A stretch of 64,000 bases of DNA from Prevotellaceae bacterium. Lineage in GTDB: Bacteria; Bacteroidota; Bacteroidia; Bacteroidales; UBA932. Where the stretch lies: positions 54,046-118,045 of the forward strand of contig JAISBU010000013.1 in NCBI GenBank assembly GCA_031266015.1, read 5' to 3'. Below are positions 8,265-17,554 of this stretch, one piece after another. The notes under the pieces are model-generated. The model made no database searches. It had not been told where the DNA came from and was given only the letters and a program-made list of their open reading frames with translations. Numbering within the stretch: the first letter of the stretch is position 1; every line of letters begins with the position of its first letter. The position numbers and the translations under genes are program-made.

Positions 8265-9557
8265 ATGAACTATTTTGAACGCTTTAAGCTACGCTGGAAC
8301 ATTCAATCCAACAAACAGCTGGTGATTGTATTTACAGCTTTCGGAGTCGCCGGATTCAGCACATTGGGGGTAAAAAAAATACTGCTACCTTTGCTTGGCG
8401 TTACGCCCGAAACTCCTTTGTACCTGAAAATAGCGGCCGAAGTATTAATTATTCTACCGGCCTATCAGGTACTGCTAATTATAGTCGGCTCAATTTTCGG
8501 GCAGTACAGATTTTTCAAAAGATTTCTACGCAAAATGTTTTTTCTTGACCGAAAAAAGAAGGGTGCGATTGAGAAAATAAGTACTCTAACCTCTGACATA
8601 AAAACGGCCATACTTATTGTAAATACAGGAACTCCGAGAAGCTCATCATGGTCTCACGTGGCCCAATTTCTTTTTCGTTTTTTAAATGACAAGCGCGTTA
8701 TCGACTTGCCGTTTATATCACGCACGCTCCTTGTAACCGGCTTCATAATTCCTTTCCGCCTGCTCAAGTCAACCCGACGCTACAGGCTGTTGATGAAGAA
8801 TAGCACGCCGCCGCTACTCCGGCATACGCAAGATGTTGCAGCGCGATTAAATGAGCGCCTGCCCGAAAACATGCATGCCTTTTATGCCATGCGCTACAGC
8901 CGGCCCTCGTTGAAAGAGGCGCTTTCGGAAATTGAAAAAGCAGGCTACGAGAAAATCATACTCATTCCGCAATTTCCGCAATATGCCGAGGCTACAACCG
9001 GTTCAATCCTGGCAGAGGTGAGGCGATTGAGCAGAAAAATGACCACCCCGATTCCAGCTAAAGTTGCGGATCAATTCTACCGGCATTCCTCGTACATCAA
9101 CGCGCTATCCAACAGCGTAAGGCCTTACCTTAAGCAAAATTTTGACCACATTATTTTCTCCTTTCACTCGCTACCGCTACGCCAGGCAAATAAAACAATA
9201 AATACAAACGCCTGCTATAGAAGCACTTGCTGTAAGACAGCCAGCTTAACAGCACAGGAGTTGGGGCTAAAAAACAGCGATTACAGCGTGTGCTACCAGT
9301 CAAAGCTATCACATGGCTGGTTAGGGCCATTCATCGAAAATGCCCTTATCAGCTTGGCAAAACGAGGAAAAGAACGAGTACTTATTGTAGCGCCATCTTT
9401 TGTGGCAGATTGTCTGGAAACCAACATTGAGCTGGCGCTAGAGATCCAAGACCTGTTTATTCGTCATGGAGGTCAGCAGCTGGAAGTTGTGCCTTGCCTC
9501 AACAGCAGCCCGCTATGGATACAGGCGCTTTTGCAGCTTATTCAGGAGCAGAGGTAG
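8265..9557 (+). CDS. hemH: Ferrochelatase with N-terminal DUF6787-like membrane domain (fusion)
   Basis: 430 residues, about 110 longer than usual bacterial ferrochelatases. Residues 1-100 hold two hydrophobic segments (20-45 and 55-80) with the pattern RWNIQSNKQLVIVF and a basic end, which resembles the small Bacteroidetes membrane family DUF6787. The ferrochelatase starts near 112 (ILIVNTGTPRSSSWS) and has NDKRVIDLP, the catalytic histidine in FSFHSLPLR (about H301) and PSFVADCLET with the catalytic glutamate (about E385). Ferrochelatase inserts or removes iron in porphyrins; here the extension would tether it to the membrane. It probably forms an operon with the TonB receptor. The catalytic call is secure, the DUF6787 assignment moderately so. 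Confidence 0.85.
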   Translation: MNYFERFKLRWNIQSNKQLVIVFTAFGVAGFSTLGVKKILLPLLGVTPETPLYLKIAAEVLIILPAYQVLLIIVGSIFGQYRFFKRFLRKMFFLDRKKKGAIEKISTLTSDIKTAILIVNTGTPRSSSWSHVAQFLFRFLNDKRVIDLPFISRTLLVTGFIIPFRLLKSTRRYRLLMKNSTPPLLRHTQDVAARLNERLPENMHAFYAMRYSRPSLKEALSEIEKAGYEKIILIPQFPQYAEATTGSILAEVRRLSRKMTTPIPAKVADQFYRHSSYINALSNSVRPYLKQNFDHIIFSFHSLPLRQANKTINTNACYRSTCCKTASLTAQELGLKNSDYSVCYQSKLSHGWLGPFIENALISLAKRGKERVLIVAPSFVADCLETNIELALEIQDLFIRHGGQQLEVVPCLNSSPLWIQALLQLIQEQR

Positions 9558-9589
9558 CAATTGGTAATTGGTAATTTTTAATTCAAAAA

Positions 9590-10012
9590 TTATCCCATCA
9601 TTGCAAGCGAAGCGAAGCAACCTCAATGCCAATAACCCTGCGCTCATGGTAGAAGATTCCTCCGCTACGCAGAGCCTGCCTCGAGCAAAGTCGAGGGGGT
9701 CGGAATGACGAGGCAGAGATTCCTCCACTCCGCTTCGCTCCGATCGGAATGACGAGGCGGCGGTAAACGAAAAAGAGGTGTTGGGCGGCGGCGTAGCCGC
9801 CGCCCAACACCTCCTCCTCAACAACAACCTCGTCATTCCGACCAAGCGCACGGGGAACGAGGGCGTGCGTGGAAAAATCTCTTTCCCGTCCCATCCCCAC
9901 CGCCGCGCCCTTCGACAGGCTCAGGACGACAGCACACATGCACAACGGCAGCATGGTGCAAACTTGAGACGCTTTGCTATGCCCAGCATGACAATGCACG
10001 CACACCGATAAT
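9590..10012. repeat. Mosaic of dispersed intergenic repeats with a large hairpin
   Basis: Non-coding patchwork containing copies of motifs such as GTCGGAATGACGAGGC, TTCGACAGGCTCAGGA and CATTGCnAGnGAAGCG. The same modules recur at about 16.2, 24.0, 45.3, 50.5, 54.6-54.9 and 61.2 kb. At 9775-9813 there is a perfect hairpin with 18-bp arms (GAGGTGTTGGGCGGCGGC) and a 3-nt loop. Open frames across this block are artefacts of GC-rich repeats. Confidence 0.75.
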
Positions 10013-10028
10013 TCGTAATTCAACAAAC

Positions 10029-10091
10029 CGCCCTTACTGATTACCCTCAATCGGTTTGCTGAGCTAAAAGAGGTAATGTAAGGGCGATTTT
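10029..10091. terminator. Hairpin terminator between hemH and the FISUMP gene
   Basis: Arms CGCCCTTAC and ATTACC pair with GGTAAT and GTAAGGGCG around a ~20-nt loop, with a small bulge, followed by a T run on the plus strand. It sits between convergent genes and can serve the hemH transcript; service to the opposite strand is less clear. Confidence 0.55.
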
Positions 10092-10111
10092 TAACAAAAT
10101 GCTGGAGCGTT

Positions 10112-13100
10112 TTAATCTTTCACGCAGCGGATAGCAAAGCCATTATCCGTGCCCCCGGTAGAGCCTGCAAGCGTATTAGTAGCGTCACCTGTCCAGTAGT
10201 AGCTGGCATCACTGGTGTGCCAGTAGTAGCGAGTGCCATTACCTGCACACTTGGTTGCACTTGTATTGCTCAATGAACCGGCGCTCAGCTCCGAAGTTCC
10301 GAATGCTACCGCTGTAATGCCGTATAGTTTTTCGTTGGCCTCTGTAGGACCGGGCAGGTGCCAACCCGAAGGACAAATGCCTCCCAGTCCACTCGGGTTA
10401 TCGGTTGTAGCGGCTGCAGCGGCTCGTGCGGCAGTAGCGTTGTACAGCCACACACCGCCACAGGTCATGCAGGTACCGCCTGCTACTTCCAAACCTCCGG
10501 CGCCTGAGGTGGTGGTACAGGTCCCGTACTTCAGCATTTCCGACATCCACCAGGAGCCGTTGGGCAAGCGCATAATATCGTAGATTATGTCATCGCGGCT
10601 ATCTTTTATTTGGGCTGTCCAGTAGCGAGTACCCACAATACTTATCTTGCAGGAGCTGCTTACCAGGTCTGTTCCGGTGTACGGGCATGAATCTGCCGGA
10701 ATAATCGTAATATCCGTAGCCAGCTTAGTGGCAGCCGTGTATGTACCATCGGCCTCCTTAATGCGTACCCAGTAGGTAGTAGACGGAACAGAGGCCGCAA
10801 GCGGGCCCAGCGTATAGGTAGCGCCGGTAACTCCCGCAATTACATTTGCGCCAATATCTTCTCCCGTACCCCACTCATAGGTTGCTCCGGGCTCCACAAC
10901 ATTACTCGTGGCGGTAAAAACGGCCGAACTTCCACTTGGTATAAGGTCTGCGCCCAAAGCTATTTGCGGAGTAAACGAGCCCATGTCGGCAACGCAACGA
11001 ACTGGCCTAATGTAAGAATCTCCTCCCCAATCAGCTTTCCACTCCATTGCAGCAGAGTTTAAGTAAAGATGCACCCTTTCTCCTGTGCTATTTAATACCA
11101 TTTGGTCTGTGGGAATTACTAAATTACCTCCTCCATATACTGTTATGTTAGGAAAACTTGTATATGGGTAACCAAGGGAATAAACAGCTCCATTTAACCC
11201 AAAATAATCATCCCTGTTGCTGTACTCTTTACGATGATTGGTGGGTGTTACTACAGAATATCCTCCTATAATAGCATTTGGGGCAGTCCATTCAACTACC
11301 TTGCCGGTCGCTGCCTGCACAAGCGCCTCCACATGCCTGTGTGCCGGAATAATCCAACCGCTCGGGCATATAGACTTTAAGCCGCCACTGGCAGTTCTTG
11401 CTCCACCAACACCGGCAACAGAAGTAGGATAAATCATTCCCTGAAAAGCTCTTATTCTGGTTTGCGCGGTACGGGATTGTGGTTGAGGGATTCCAATACC
11501 CGTCATGGGCACTATGCCATAGGTAGCATTCTCCTTATCCAAATTCTTGGCCATCCACCACATGTTTCCAATTTTCACGGCCGGATACTGCTTGTCGCCG
11601 TCGCTGGCATCCTTGAAGGTAACCTGCCAGTTGTTTGCCCCCACGCCGCGTTTACCGCAGGTATTGACGATTAAATCGCTTTGCGTATAGGGACAGGTAC
11701 CGGCGGCCTGCACGGTAATTGAAACGCTGGCGGCAGAGGTAAGGCTGCCGTCCTGTGCTTGCCTGCACACGGTGTAGGTTTGAGCGCCTACGGCGGTTGG
11801 CGATACCGTTATGCTTGCCAGCGTATCAGCGGCAGTAGCTCCGGCTCCCGTCCATTTATATTTTCCACGGGTTCCCAGCACGCCGCCGGTAGCCGTAAGC
11901 GTTGTGGGCGTACCGCTGACTACCGTGCCAAAGCTGGCCTCAATACCCGTAGGAGCCGTATTTTGCACCTCCGGCGCTGTGCCTCCGCTATTATCCGAAA
12001 TACAGCGTACTGAGAAGCCTAAAGATTTAGATCCAGTACCTATAAAAGTGCCGGCAGCGCCATAATACAGCTGAGCACGGTAGGCATCAGAGTAGCTCGC
12101 CACAGTGGATGTTATAAACCAGGTATACACGCCTCTATATCTATGAACTTGAGCCAGCTGCACATTATTAGCTTTATTTTCTGCCGATTTATACCCGGCA
12201 GGCAGGGCAGAAAAACCATAAGCATCAGTCCCCTGATTATTAGCGCTTTGCCCCCATGCCGCAACGGCGTCTGTAGAGCAGAAAGTTACCCCTGAGCCGC
12301 AGGTTGCCGTAGCTTTCAGCTCATTTTGTGTGGCCGCCGCGCCCAGCGCCTGCCACTCGGTCTGGGTAGGCAAATGCCAACCTGTAGGGCACACACCGCG
12401 CAGCGGCTGAAACTCCGCCCAGCTGGCGCTCACGCCCATAGGAGGGTTAGTTTGCAGGGCAGAATTATCGGCGTCAACTCCGCCGTCAGACGCCGCTGCC
12501 GCCATCCAGCTGTACAGGGCGCCATAGGTATCGCAGGCGTTTTGGTTGCTGCCCGCTGAGGTCTCAGCATTAGTATTCACATTATCGCCGGCCGGACACC
12601 AAAAATGCCCGGTAAGATTAAAGTTCTCGTACATACCATTAGCGGGGCTATTGGCATTGCTGTTAAAGGTCAGGTTCTTTTGGTAGTTCAGGTTCTGAGC
12701 CATCCACCACTGGTTGCCAATTTGTACCATACGGTATTCTTTTCCGTCACGCACATCATGTATACGCGCCTCCCAGTTTTGCTTTCCGCCCGTGCGCTTT
12801 TGGCAGCTGCCCGCCACCAGGTCTGCATTGGTATACGGACATTCTATGGGAATGTATACCCTGGTAGCGTTGGTGCTCAGCCAGTCGCCGCTGCCACAGC
12901 TGCTGCGTACGCTACGCCGGAAGTATTCGCTGTAGCCGCCCTCATACGCAGGTACGGTAAATACGTAGGTGGCGCCGGTGGCGCCGCTAATATCAACCCA
13001 GGCGCTGCTGTCCGCTCCACCATTTTGCCACTGATAGACGTAGCTGTCGAGGCCGGCAGGAGCAGTGGGAGTAAGCGTAACCTTAACGCCTGCCCCTGAG

Positions 13101-16100
13101 GTATACTCTGTCGGTAAGGTTCCGGCAGCTGTTGCCGTATTGGGGCGGCTGTAAATTCTGGCACCCTGCGTATAGTCATCAAACAGGCAGGCGCTGGCCT
13201 TCCTTCGGTAGTACTTGGAATAGCTGTCGGCAGTCGGTTTGGTCAAATTATTGAGGTTAACGCCGGTTTCACCTGGAATATCGGTGTACCCGCCGCTAAA
13301 GTCATCGCTCGCCTGCCACTGGTAGGTAACATTGGGAGCGGTAGACGCAGCAAGGCTTATAGCAATGGGATTCCCATCATCGCAGGTGGTAATATCGTTC
13401 AGCACAGCCTGCGTAATGGAACCATACGTTCTAAGATTTCCACCCAAAGCATACTGAGACTTAGTCTGATGCGTAAATCCACAAGAGGAGGCTACCCGTG
13501 CGTAGTAGGGCGACCAAGTCAGTGGAGTAGAGGGAGCGGTTACGGTTAAGGTTCGTTCTGTTGCTCCCGGAATATCTACCCAGTTAGAAGAGTGGTTGGT
13601 AGACGTCTGCCACTGGTAGGTATATGTACCATTTCCTCCCGTAGCTGCTGCCAGATTAAAGGTATACTGAGAGCCCGCGCACACCTCAGCCCTATCACCC
13701 ATAAGATAAACTTGCGTCACACCACCGTTGGTATAAGCGCCGCGCACACCGGCGGGAGTAAGCGTAACATTACCGCCACAGGAGGTAACCACCCGCCGGA
13801 AGTAAGGCGAGTAGGTGGTTGCAGCCGAAGGCGCCGTAAAAGTTATAGCATTGGTACTATACGCGGTTACCGTTACATTATCAATGGCGCCCGTAGCAGA
13901 AAAGTCTGTCCATGTGCTGTTGTTAGTGCTGTACTGCCAGGTGTAAGTAAAGCTGCCGTTGCCACCGGAAGCATTGCCCAGGCTAATGGTTACCGCTGCA
14001 CCGGGGCAAACATTTTTCTGCGCTATCGCCGTCTGCGTTAAACCTCCGGAAGTAGCTACCGCAATAGCGCCGGACACATGCTGCAATCCGCAAGACGTTA
14101 CCGTACGCTTGTAGTACTTGGTAGTATTCACCACCGTAATGGCGGTGGCAGGAACAGTATAAGAGGCCGTGTTGGTAGTACCCTCCGGAGCGCTCCACGG
14201 TCCGGTGGCGGCATCGGCCCACTCCCATGCATAGGTGTAGCTGCCGTTGCCGCCCACAGGTGCAGTTGGGCTAAGCGTAGTGGCGGTGCTGGGGCATACC
14301 GTTCGCCCGGCCAGCGTACTTTGTGCCGGGGCAGAGTAGGTAGCTACCAGCGCCTCATTACCGTAATACATTATACCACAGCTAATTACATTGCGTCTGT
14401 AGTAGGTAGGGGCGGCAGGGGCGGCAACCGTAAGGTTTACCGTAGTTGCGCCATCTACCCAATCTCCGTATACCGTGCGGGTTTGCCACTGGTAGGTAGG
14501 ACTATCCCCACCCGTGGCATTGCCCGGCGAGAATATAACATCGGCATCAGGGCAAACCGTCTGGTTTACAATAGCCGCTTGCGAAACGGCGGCACACCCC
14601 GAAACCCTATAATTGGCAGCGGTAATTCCCGGCTGGTAGCCGGCAGCGCTCATCACCACAGATAAACTATACCGAACGGTATTATTGGCATTCGGGGCAG
14701 TAAAAGTAGCCGAAGGCGTGTTGGTCGTACCCATCAGCCATGCAGGGCCGCCGTCCATGGGCGTAGCCGACCAGGTATACACCGATCCCGCAGGTTGAAT
14801 GGCGCTCTGCACCGCCAGCTGCACCTTGCCGCCGCGGGGTACGCTGTCTTTGGGTACAACTACCAGATTGGTAAGCGAAAGCGATACCGGTTGGTGAGGA
14901 GCGCCCACCGCAACCGTCTCACCGACGCCGCTCACGCACCGTACCGGAAGGTAGTCCGTCTTCAACCCCTGCTTCGCATCAACGCCTACCGGCGTAGCTG
15001 CCCAGCTGCCCTTGCTTGCGCTGGCAGCCACACGGCTGATGGACAGGTCGTTAACGTTAGTCCACGTATTCGGAACCGTCCACAGCGCACCGTAGCGGTT
15101 AGCGCCGCCGCCAATGGGCAATAGCCCGTCAAACGGGGTTGCCCGCCAGCTGAAGCCCCGACGGTCATTCTGGTTCTTCGTGCTGTTTTTACTACTCCAG
15201 CTGGCGCTGTTATCTCCAATGGCCGCCATCTCCGGCAGCGTAGTCTCGCTCCATGCGGCAGCTTCACCTGCAGCCCCGCTGCCGTACGCTTGTCCCAGCT
15301 CCACCCACTCCGCCGTGGTAGGCACGTGCCAGCCCGGAGGGCAAACCCCTTGAGGACCAACATGTTGGTTCGCCGGCACATACGTACCAGTGGCAATGGT
15401 ACCGTCTAGTTCGCCCGTAACCGCCTCGTACCAAGAGTACAATCTACCGGAGGTGTCGCAAGAAGTGGCAGCAGGGTAGCACTTTCCCGCCTTATCCCAG
15501 CTGAGGTTATCTGCCATCCAGAATTTGCTGCTGCCGGGCTGGTATACCGAACGGTATACTCTGCAATCTCTGGCATCGCGAAAAAACAACTCCCAACGCC
15601 CCCCAGCGCCGGTTGAGGCCTCATTGCATGCCAGCAGCTGCGGGTCTTGCAAGTTGTAGTATGGACATCCCGCCTGAATGTTCTTTTTTTGTGTAAAAAA
15701 CAGCCTGCTGCCGCCCACACCGCAGCTCGCGCATTCGTCTGCCTTCCTGAAGACCTCCACCGAAAGCGCAACGCTATCCGTTGTCAGCACTCCGGCCGGA
15801 AGGCTGGCCCTTACCCTGTACCCGCTGGCGGTCAAGTCGGTCATGGCGCTATCACCTACCGGAGTATACCGATCGGTATTGCTGATGATGGCGGATGATA
15901 CAGGCTTCACCGGCACGCTGTCTACCCACCCTCCGGCACGGTATACCTTCGTTTTGAAGCGCAGCTCATACCGGCTGCACAAGTCGGGTGCATCGTACAC
16001 CAGCTCGCCGTAAATAAGCTTGTTTTTCAAATCTACGTTGGTGTTGGTAATATAGGCCACATTATCATTACCATACGTAACCCTGGCCGTAAAAAATATA

Positions 16101-16129
16101 CCGATCAGTAGGTACAGAAGTTGTTTCAT
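10112..16129 (-). CDS. Giant FISUMP-domain surface protein with Ig-like repeats
   Basis: 2005 residues with a signal peptide (MKQLLYLLIGIFFTARVTYG). It has four FISUMP (Fibrobacter succinogenes major paralogous) modules marked by WMADNLSW, WWMAQNLNYQ, WWMAKNLDKE and SWWMSEMLKYG, each followed by CPxGWHxPT-type and xRCV(S/K/A)D-type motifs. Between the first and second modules there are about six Ig-like repeats sharing a YQWQ core and a YYRRxVxSCG end. CPYT(x)DLV motifs separate the C-terminal modules. Such proteins are large secreted or surface proteins of unknown role, presumed adhesive. It ends with a FISUMP motif (AIRCVKD) and no obvious type IX sorting domain. Base composition is richer in GC than its neighbours. 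It is monocistronic. Confidence 0.8.
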   Translation of the reverse strand: MKQLLYLLIGIFFTARVTYGNDNVAYITNTNVDLKNKLIYGELVYDAPDLCSRYELRFKTKVYRAGGWVDSVPVKPVSSAIISNTDRYTPVGDSAMTDLTASGYRVRASLPAGVLTTDSVALSVEVFRKADECASCGVGGSRLFFTQKKNIQAGCPYYNLQDPQLLACNEASTGAGGRWELFFRDARDCRVYRSVYQPGSSKFWMADNLSWDKAGKCYPAATSCDTSGRLYSWYEAVTGELDGTIATGTYVPANQHVGPQGVCPPGWHVPTTAEWVELGQAYGSGAAGEAAAWSETTLPEMAAIGDNSASWSSKNSTKNQNDRRGFSWRATPFDGLLPIGGGANRYGALWTVPNTWTNVNDLSISRVAASASKGSWAATPVGVDAKQGLKTDYLPVRCVSGVGETVAVGAPHQPVSLSLTNLVVVPKDSVPRGGKVQLAVQSAIQPAGSVYTWSATPMDGGPAWLMGTTNTPSATFTAPNANNTVRYSLSVVMSAAGYQPGITAANYRVSGCAAVSQAAIVNQTVCPDADVIFSPGNATGGDSPTYQWQTRTVYGDWVDGATTVNLTVAAPAAPTYYRRNVISCGIMYYGNEALVATYSAPAQSTLAGRTVCPSTATTLSPTAPVGGNGSYTYAWEWADAATGPWSAPEGTTNTASYTVPATAITVVNTTKYYKRTVTSCGLQHVSGAIAVATSGGLTQTAIAQKNVCPGAAVTISLGNASGGNGSFTYTWQYSTNNSTWTDFSATGAIDNVTVTAYSTNAITFTAPSAATTYSPYFRRVVTSCGGNVTLTPAGVRGAYTNGGVTQVYLMGDRAEVCAGSQYTFNLAAATGGNGTYTYQWQTSTNHSSNWVDIPGATERTLTVTAPSTPLTWSPYYARVASSCGFTHQTKSQYALGGNLRTYGSITQAVLNDITTCDDGNPIAISLAASTAPNVTYQWQASDDFSGGYTDIPGETGVNLNNLTKPTADSYSKYYRRKASACLFDDYTQGARIYSRPNTATAAGTLPTEYTSGAGVKVTLTPTAPAGLDSYVYQWQNGGADSSAWVDISGATGATYVFTVPAYEGGYSEYFRRSVRSSCGSGDWLSTNATRVYIPIECPYTNADLVAGSCQKRTGGKQNWEARIHDVRDGKEYRMVQIGNQWWMAQNLNYQKNLTFNSNANSPANGMYENFNLTGHFWCPAGDNVNTNAETSAGSNQNACDTYGALYSWMAAAASDGGVDADNSALQTNPPMGVSASWAEFQPLRGVCPTGWHLPTQTEWQALGAAATQNELKATATCGSGVTFCSTDAVAAWGQSANNQGTDAYGFSALPAGYKSAENKANNVQLAQVHRYRGVYTWFITSTVASYSDAYRAQLYYGAAGTFIGTGSKSLGFSVRCISDNSGGTAPEVQNTAPTGIEASFGTVVSGTPTTLTATGGVLGTRGKYKWTGAGATAADTLASITVSPTAVGAQTYTVCRQAQDGSLTSAASVSITVQAAGTCPYTQSDLIVNTCGKRGVGANNWQVTFKDASDGDKQYPAVKIGNMWWMAKNLDKENATYGIVPMTGIGIPQPQSRTAQTRIRAFQGMIYPTSVAGVGGARTASGGLKSICPSGWIIPAHRHVEALVQAATGKVVEWTAPNAIIGGYSVVTPTNHRKEYSNRDDYFGLNGAVYSLGYPYTSFPNITVYGGGNLVIPTDQMVLNSTGERVHLYLNSAAMEWKADWGGDSYIRPVRCVADMGSFTPQIALGADLIPSGSSAVFTATSNVVEPGATYEWGTGEDIGANVIAGVTGATYTLGPLAASVPSTTYWVRIKEADGTYTAATKLATDITIIPADSCPYTGTDLVSSSCKISIVGTRYWTAQIKDSRDDIIYDIMRLPNGSWWMSEMLKYGTCTTTSGAGGLEVAGGTCMTCGGVWLYNATAARAAAAATTDNPSGLGGICPSGWHLPGPTEANEKLYGITAVAFGTSELSAGSLSNTSATKCAGNGTRYYWHTSDASYYWTGDATNTLAGSTGGTDNGFAIRCVKD

Positions 16130-16480
16130 AGGATATTTTTAGTTGAAAGTTAATTCATAATTCATAGTCGACAGCTAACAGTCCGTTTACTTGCAACTTG
16201 CGACTGTCAACTGTCGACTAACACGTCATTGCGAGTGAAGCGTAGCTAATCTCATAGCGCGACAACATATCATCATTGTGCAAACTTGAAATCCTTCGAC
16301 AAGCTCAGGATGACAACGCACGCGCACGCACTGTCGACTTGCAACTTGCAACTGTCGACTGAAAAAAGGCAAAAGCGCTGCACCTGAACCAGACCCTGTG
16401 TTTCGGAGGCCCTGCAAAACCCGTGCGAACAATCTATGCTCAAGCGCAGCGCTTTACTGTTTGCATACGGAAATAAAAAA

Positions 16481-16549
16481 GCGTGAGTTGTAGCTTACTT
16501 GTCGGACTACTCTGAAACTTCAGACTGACAAATAAGATACAACCCACGC
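16481..16549. repeat. Long imperfect inverted repeat
   Basis: GCGTGAGTTGTAGCTTACTTGTC pairs with GACAAATAAGATACAACCCACGC with about four mismatches, some of which become G-U pairs in RNA. It may be a transcript end or the remnant of an element end. No gene abuts it. Confidence 0.5.
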
Positions 16550-16862
16550 TACTGCTACACCGCAAGGATATAGCAATACCTGTTGAGCCATATATCCTGT
16601 TCGCCTTGTAAAATTTTGCAGATTTCCAGCACAAGATATTTTGGCATAATCGGCGGTAATCGCCGTGCACTATCGTATTTTAACTACAAACGCTCTACTT
16701 TCAGTATACTTCTTTTTTAATTAATTAATAATTACATAACGAACTACCATTCAGAGGGTAACGCACTCGCCTCCGACATTTCATAGTCTGCATGTTTTTT
16801 CGTATTTTTACGGGTTTCCAATCCCAACTTTGGAAATAGAACTTCACGAACATAACGCAAAT

Positions 16863-16895
16863 ATAAGTAAACTTATTTGAATTAAGTTTACTTAT
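16863..16895. promoter_or_regulatory. Palindromic operator upstream of the Xre regulator
   Basis: Perfect inverted repeat with 13-bp arms ATAAGTAAACTTA and TAAGTTTACTTAT around a 7-nt spacer, 20 bp before the regulator's ATG. The position and symmetry suggest autoregulation by the dimeric Xre protein. Confidence 0.65.
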
Positions 16896-16915
16896 TTTCG
16901 TTCAGTACTGTTAAA

Positions 16916-17263
16916 ATGAACAAACTTACGGATATATCCCTAAGAATAAGAATGTTACGCAAAGATATTTTGCATCTCACGCAGGTGCAGTTTGCTCAAG
17001 AGCTCGGGATATCCGGTAGCGCCATCAACCAAATAGAAAGCGGGAAAACTTACCCATCGCTTGAAACTATTATAAAAATACACGAAAAATATAAGATCGC
17101 TTATAATTTTCTACTGACCGGTGAAGGTTTTCCCGGCGACAGCTTGGATGTGTCTCTTCAACGCTCTTCTGAAACAGCCTCCAAAGATCAAACCGAGCTA
17201 ATGGTAAAATACGTATCTGTGCTGGAAGAAAACATAGCGCTACGTAAACGCTTGGAGGTGTAA
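16916..17263 (+). CDS. Xre-family (HTH_3) transcriptional regulator
   Basis: 115 residues. The N-terminal helix-turn-helix runs about 8-62 (LTQVQFAQELGISGSAINQIESG, broken here as LTQVQFAQELG then ISGSAINQIESG, followed by KTYPSLETIIKI). The C-terminal end, ELMVKYVSVLEENIALRKRL, is a short coiled coil for dimerisation. This architecture is common in solitary Bacteroidetes regulators related to phage repressors. The perfect 33-bp palindrome just upstream is its likely binding site. It lies 65 bp before tRNA-Asp and near an integrase relic, so it may belong to a decayed integrated element; that link is inference. Confidence 0.85.
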   Translation: MNKLTDISLRIRMLRKDILHLTQVQFAQELGISGSAINQIESGKTYPSLETIIKIHEKYKIAYNFLLTGEGFPGDSLDVSLQRSSETASKDQTELMVKYVSVLEENIALRKRLEV

Positions 17264-17307
17264 GAAAAATATATTCATTTTTATTTTGTCATTACAAAAA
17301 AATGCCC

Positions 17308-17315
17308 TACATTTG
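17308..17315 (+). promoter_or_regulatory. Promoter -7 element TACATTTG for tRNA-Asp
   Basis: Matches TAnnTTTG, 13 bp before the mature tRNA 5' end. Confidence 0.65.
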
Positions 17316-17328
17316 CCCTCGCAATTTT

Positions 17329-17405
17329 GGTGCGGTAGTTCAGCTGGTTAGAATACATGCCTGTCACGCATGGGGTCGCGAGTTCGAGTCTCGTCCGCAC
17401 CGCCA
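17329..17405 (+). tRNA. tRNA-Asp (GTC)
   Basis: Complete cloverleaf: acceptor GGTGCGG/CCGCACC, anticodon stem CATGC/GCATG with loop CTGTCAC (anticodon GTC at 17363-17365), T-arm containing GTTCGAGTC, discriminator G and encoded CCA. Followed at once by a strong hairpin terminator and then an integrase fragment, a typical integration-site setting. Confidence 0.95.
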
Positions 17406-17445
17406 AACCGCAACGCTGTAAGCTTACAGCGTTGCGGTTTTTCTT
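17405..17445 (+). terminator. Rho-independent terminator of tRNA-Asp
   Basis: Arms AAACCGCAACGCTGTAA and TTACAGCGTTGCGGTTT form a near-continuous 17-bp stem, followed by TTCTTTT. Confidence 0.9.
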
Positions 17446-17500
17446 TTGTGGCTATAGGTTATAGCGATTTATAGAGGAAACTAAAAGATACCTAAAAACA

Positions 17501-17508
17501 TATATTTG
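17501..17508 (+). promoter_or_regulatory. Promoter-like TATATTTG upstream of the integrase relic
   Basis: Exact TAnnTTTG match 47 bp before the relic's ATG. GTTGTACC occurs at 17508 and again near 17531. Confidence 0.45.
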
Positions 17509-17554
17509 TTGTACCAGAAATATACTACATGTTGTACCCATAAAACCTAATGCC

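Larger units (their letters stand above)
16130..16915. other. Intergenic region with dispersed repeats, long imperfect hairpin and Xre operator
   Basis: 16195-16345 repeats modules also seen at 9.6 and 45.3 kb (CATTGCGAGTGAAGCG, CTTCGACAAGCTCAGGATGACA). 16481-16549 forms a long imperfect hairpin. The stretch 16560-16860 shows nothing recognisable; small frames here have no family features. The Xre operator lies at the right end. Confidence 0.55.

Noticed and set aside
9775..9813. 18-bp-arm hairpin as a CRISPR repeat or integron site
   Set aside because: Single copy with no spacers, no cas genes and no attC-type conserved boxes; it is part of the dispersed repeat block.
9598..10050. Overlapping open frames in the repeat block
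   Set aside because: They consist of dispersed repeat modules and a perfect hairpin; the translated sequences are low-complexity and unlike proteins.
10233..15898. Many long open frames antisense or shifted within the FISUMP gene
   Set aside because: They follow from the high GC and repeat content of the 2005-residue gene; none shows a signal peptide, motif or family likeness.
16440..16670. 76-residue minus-strand frame
   Set aside because: Spans the long imperfect hairpin; no motif and no start signal.
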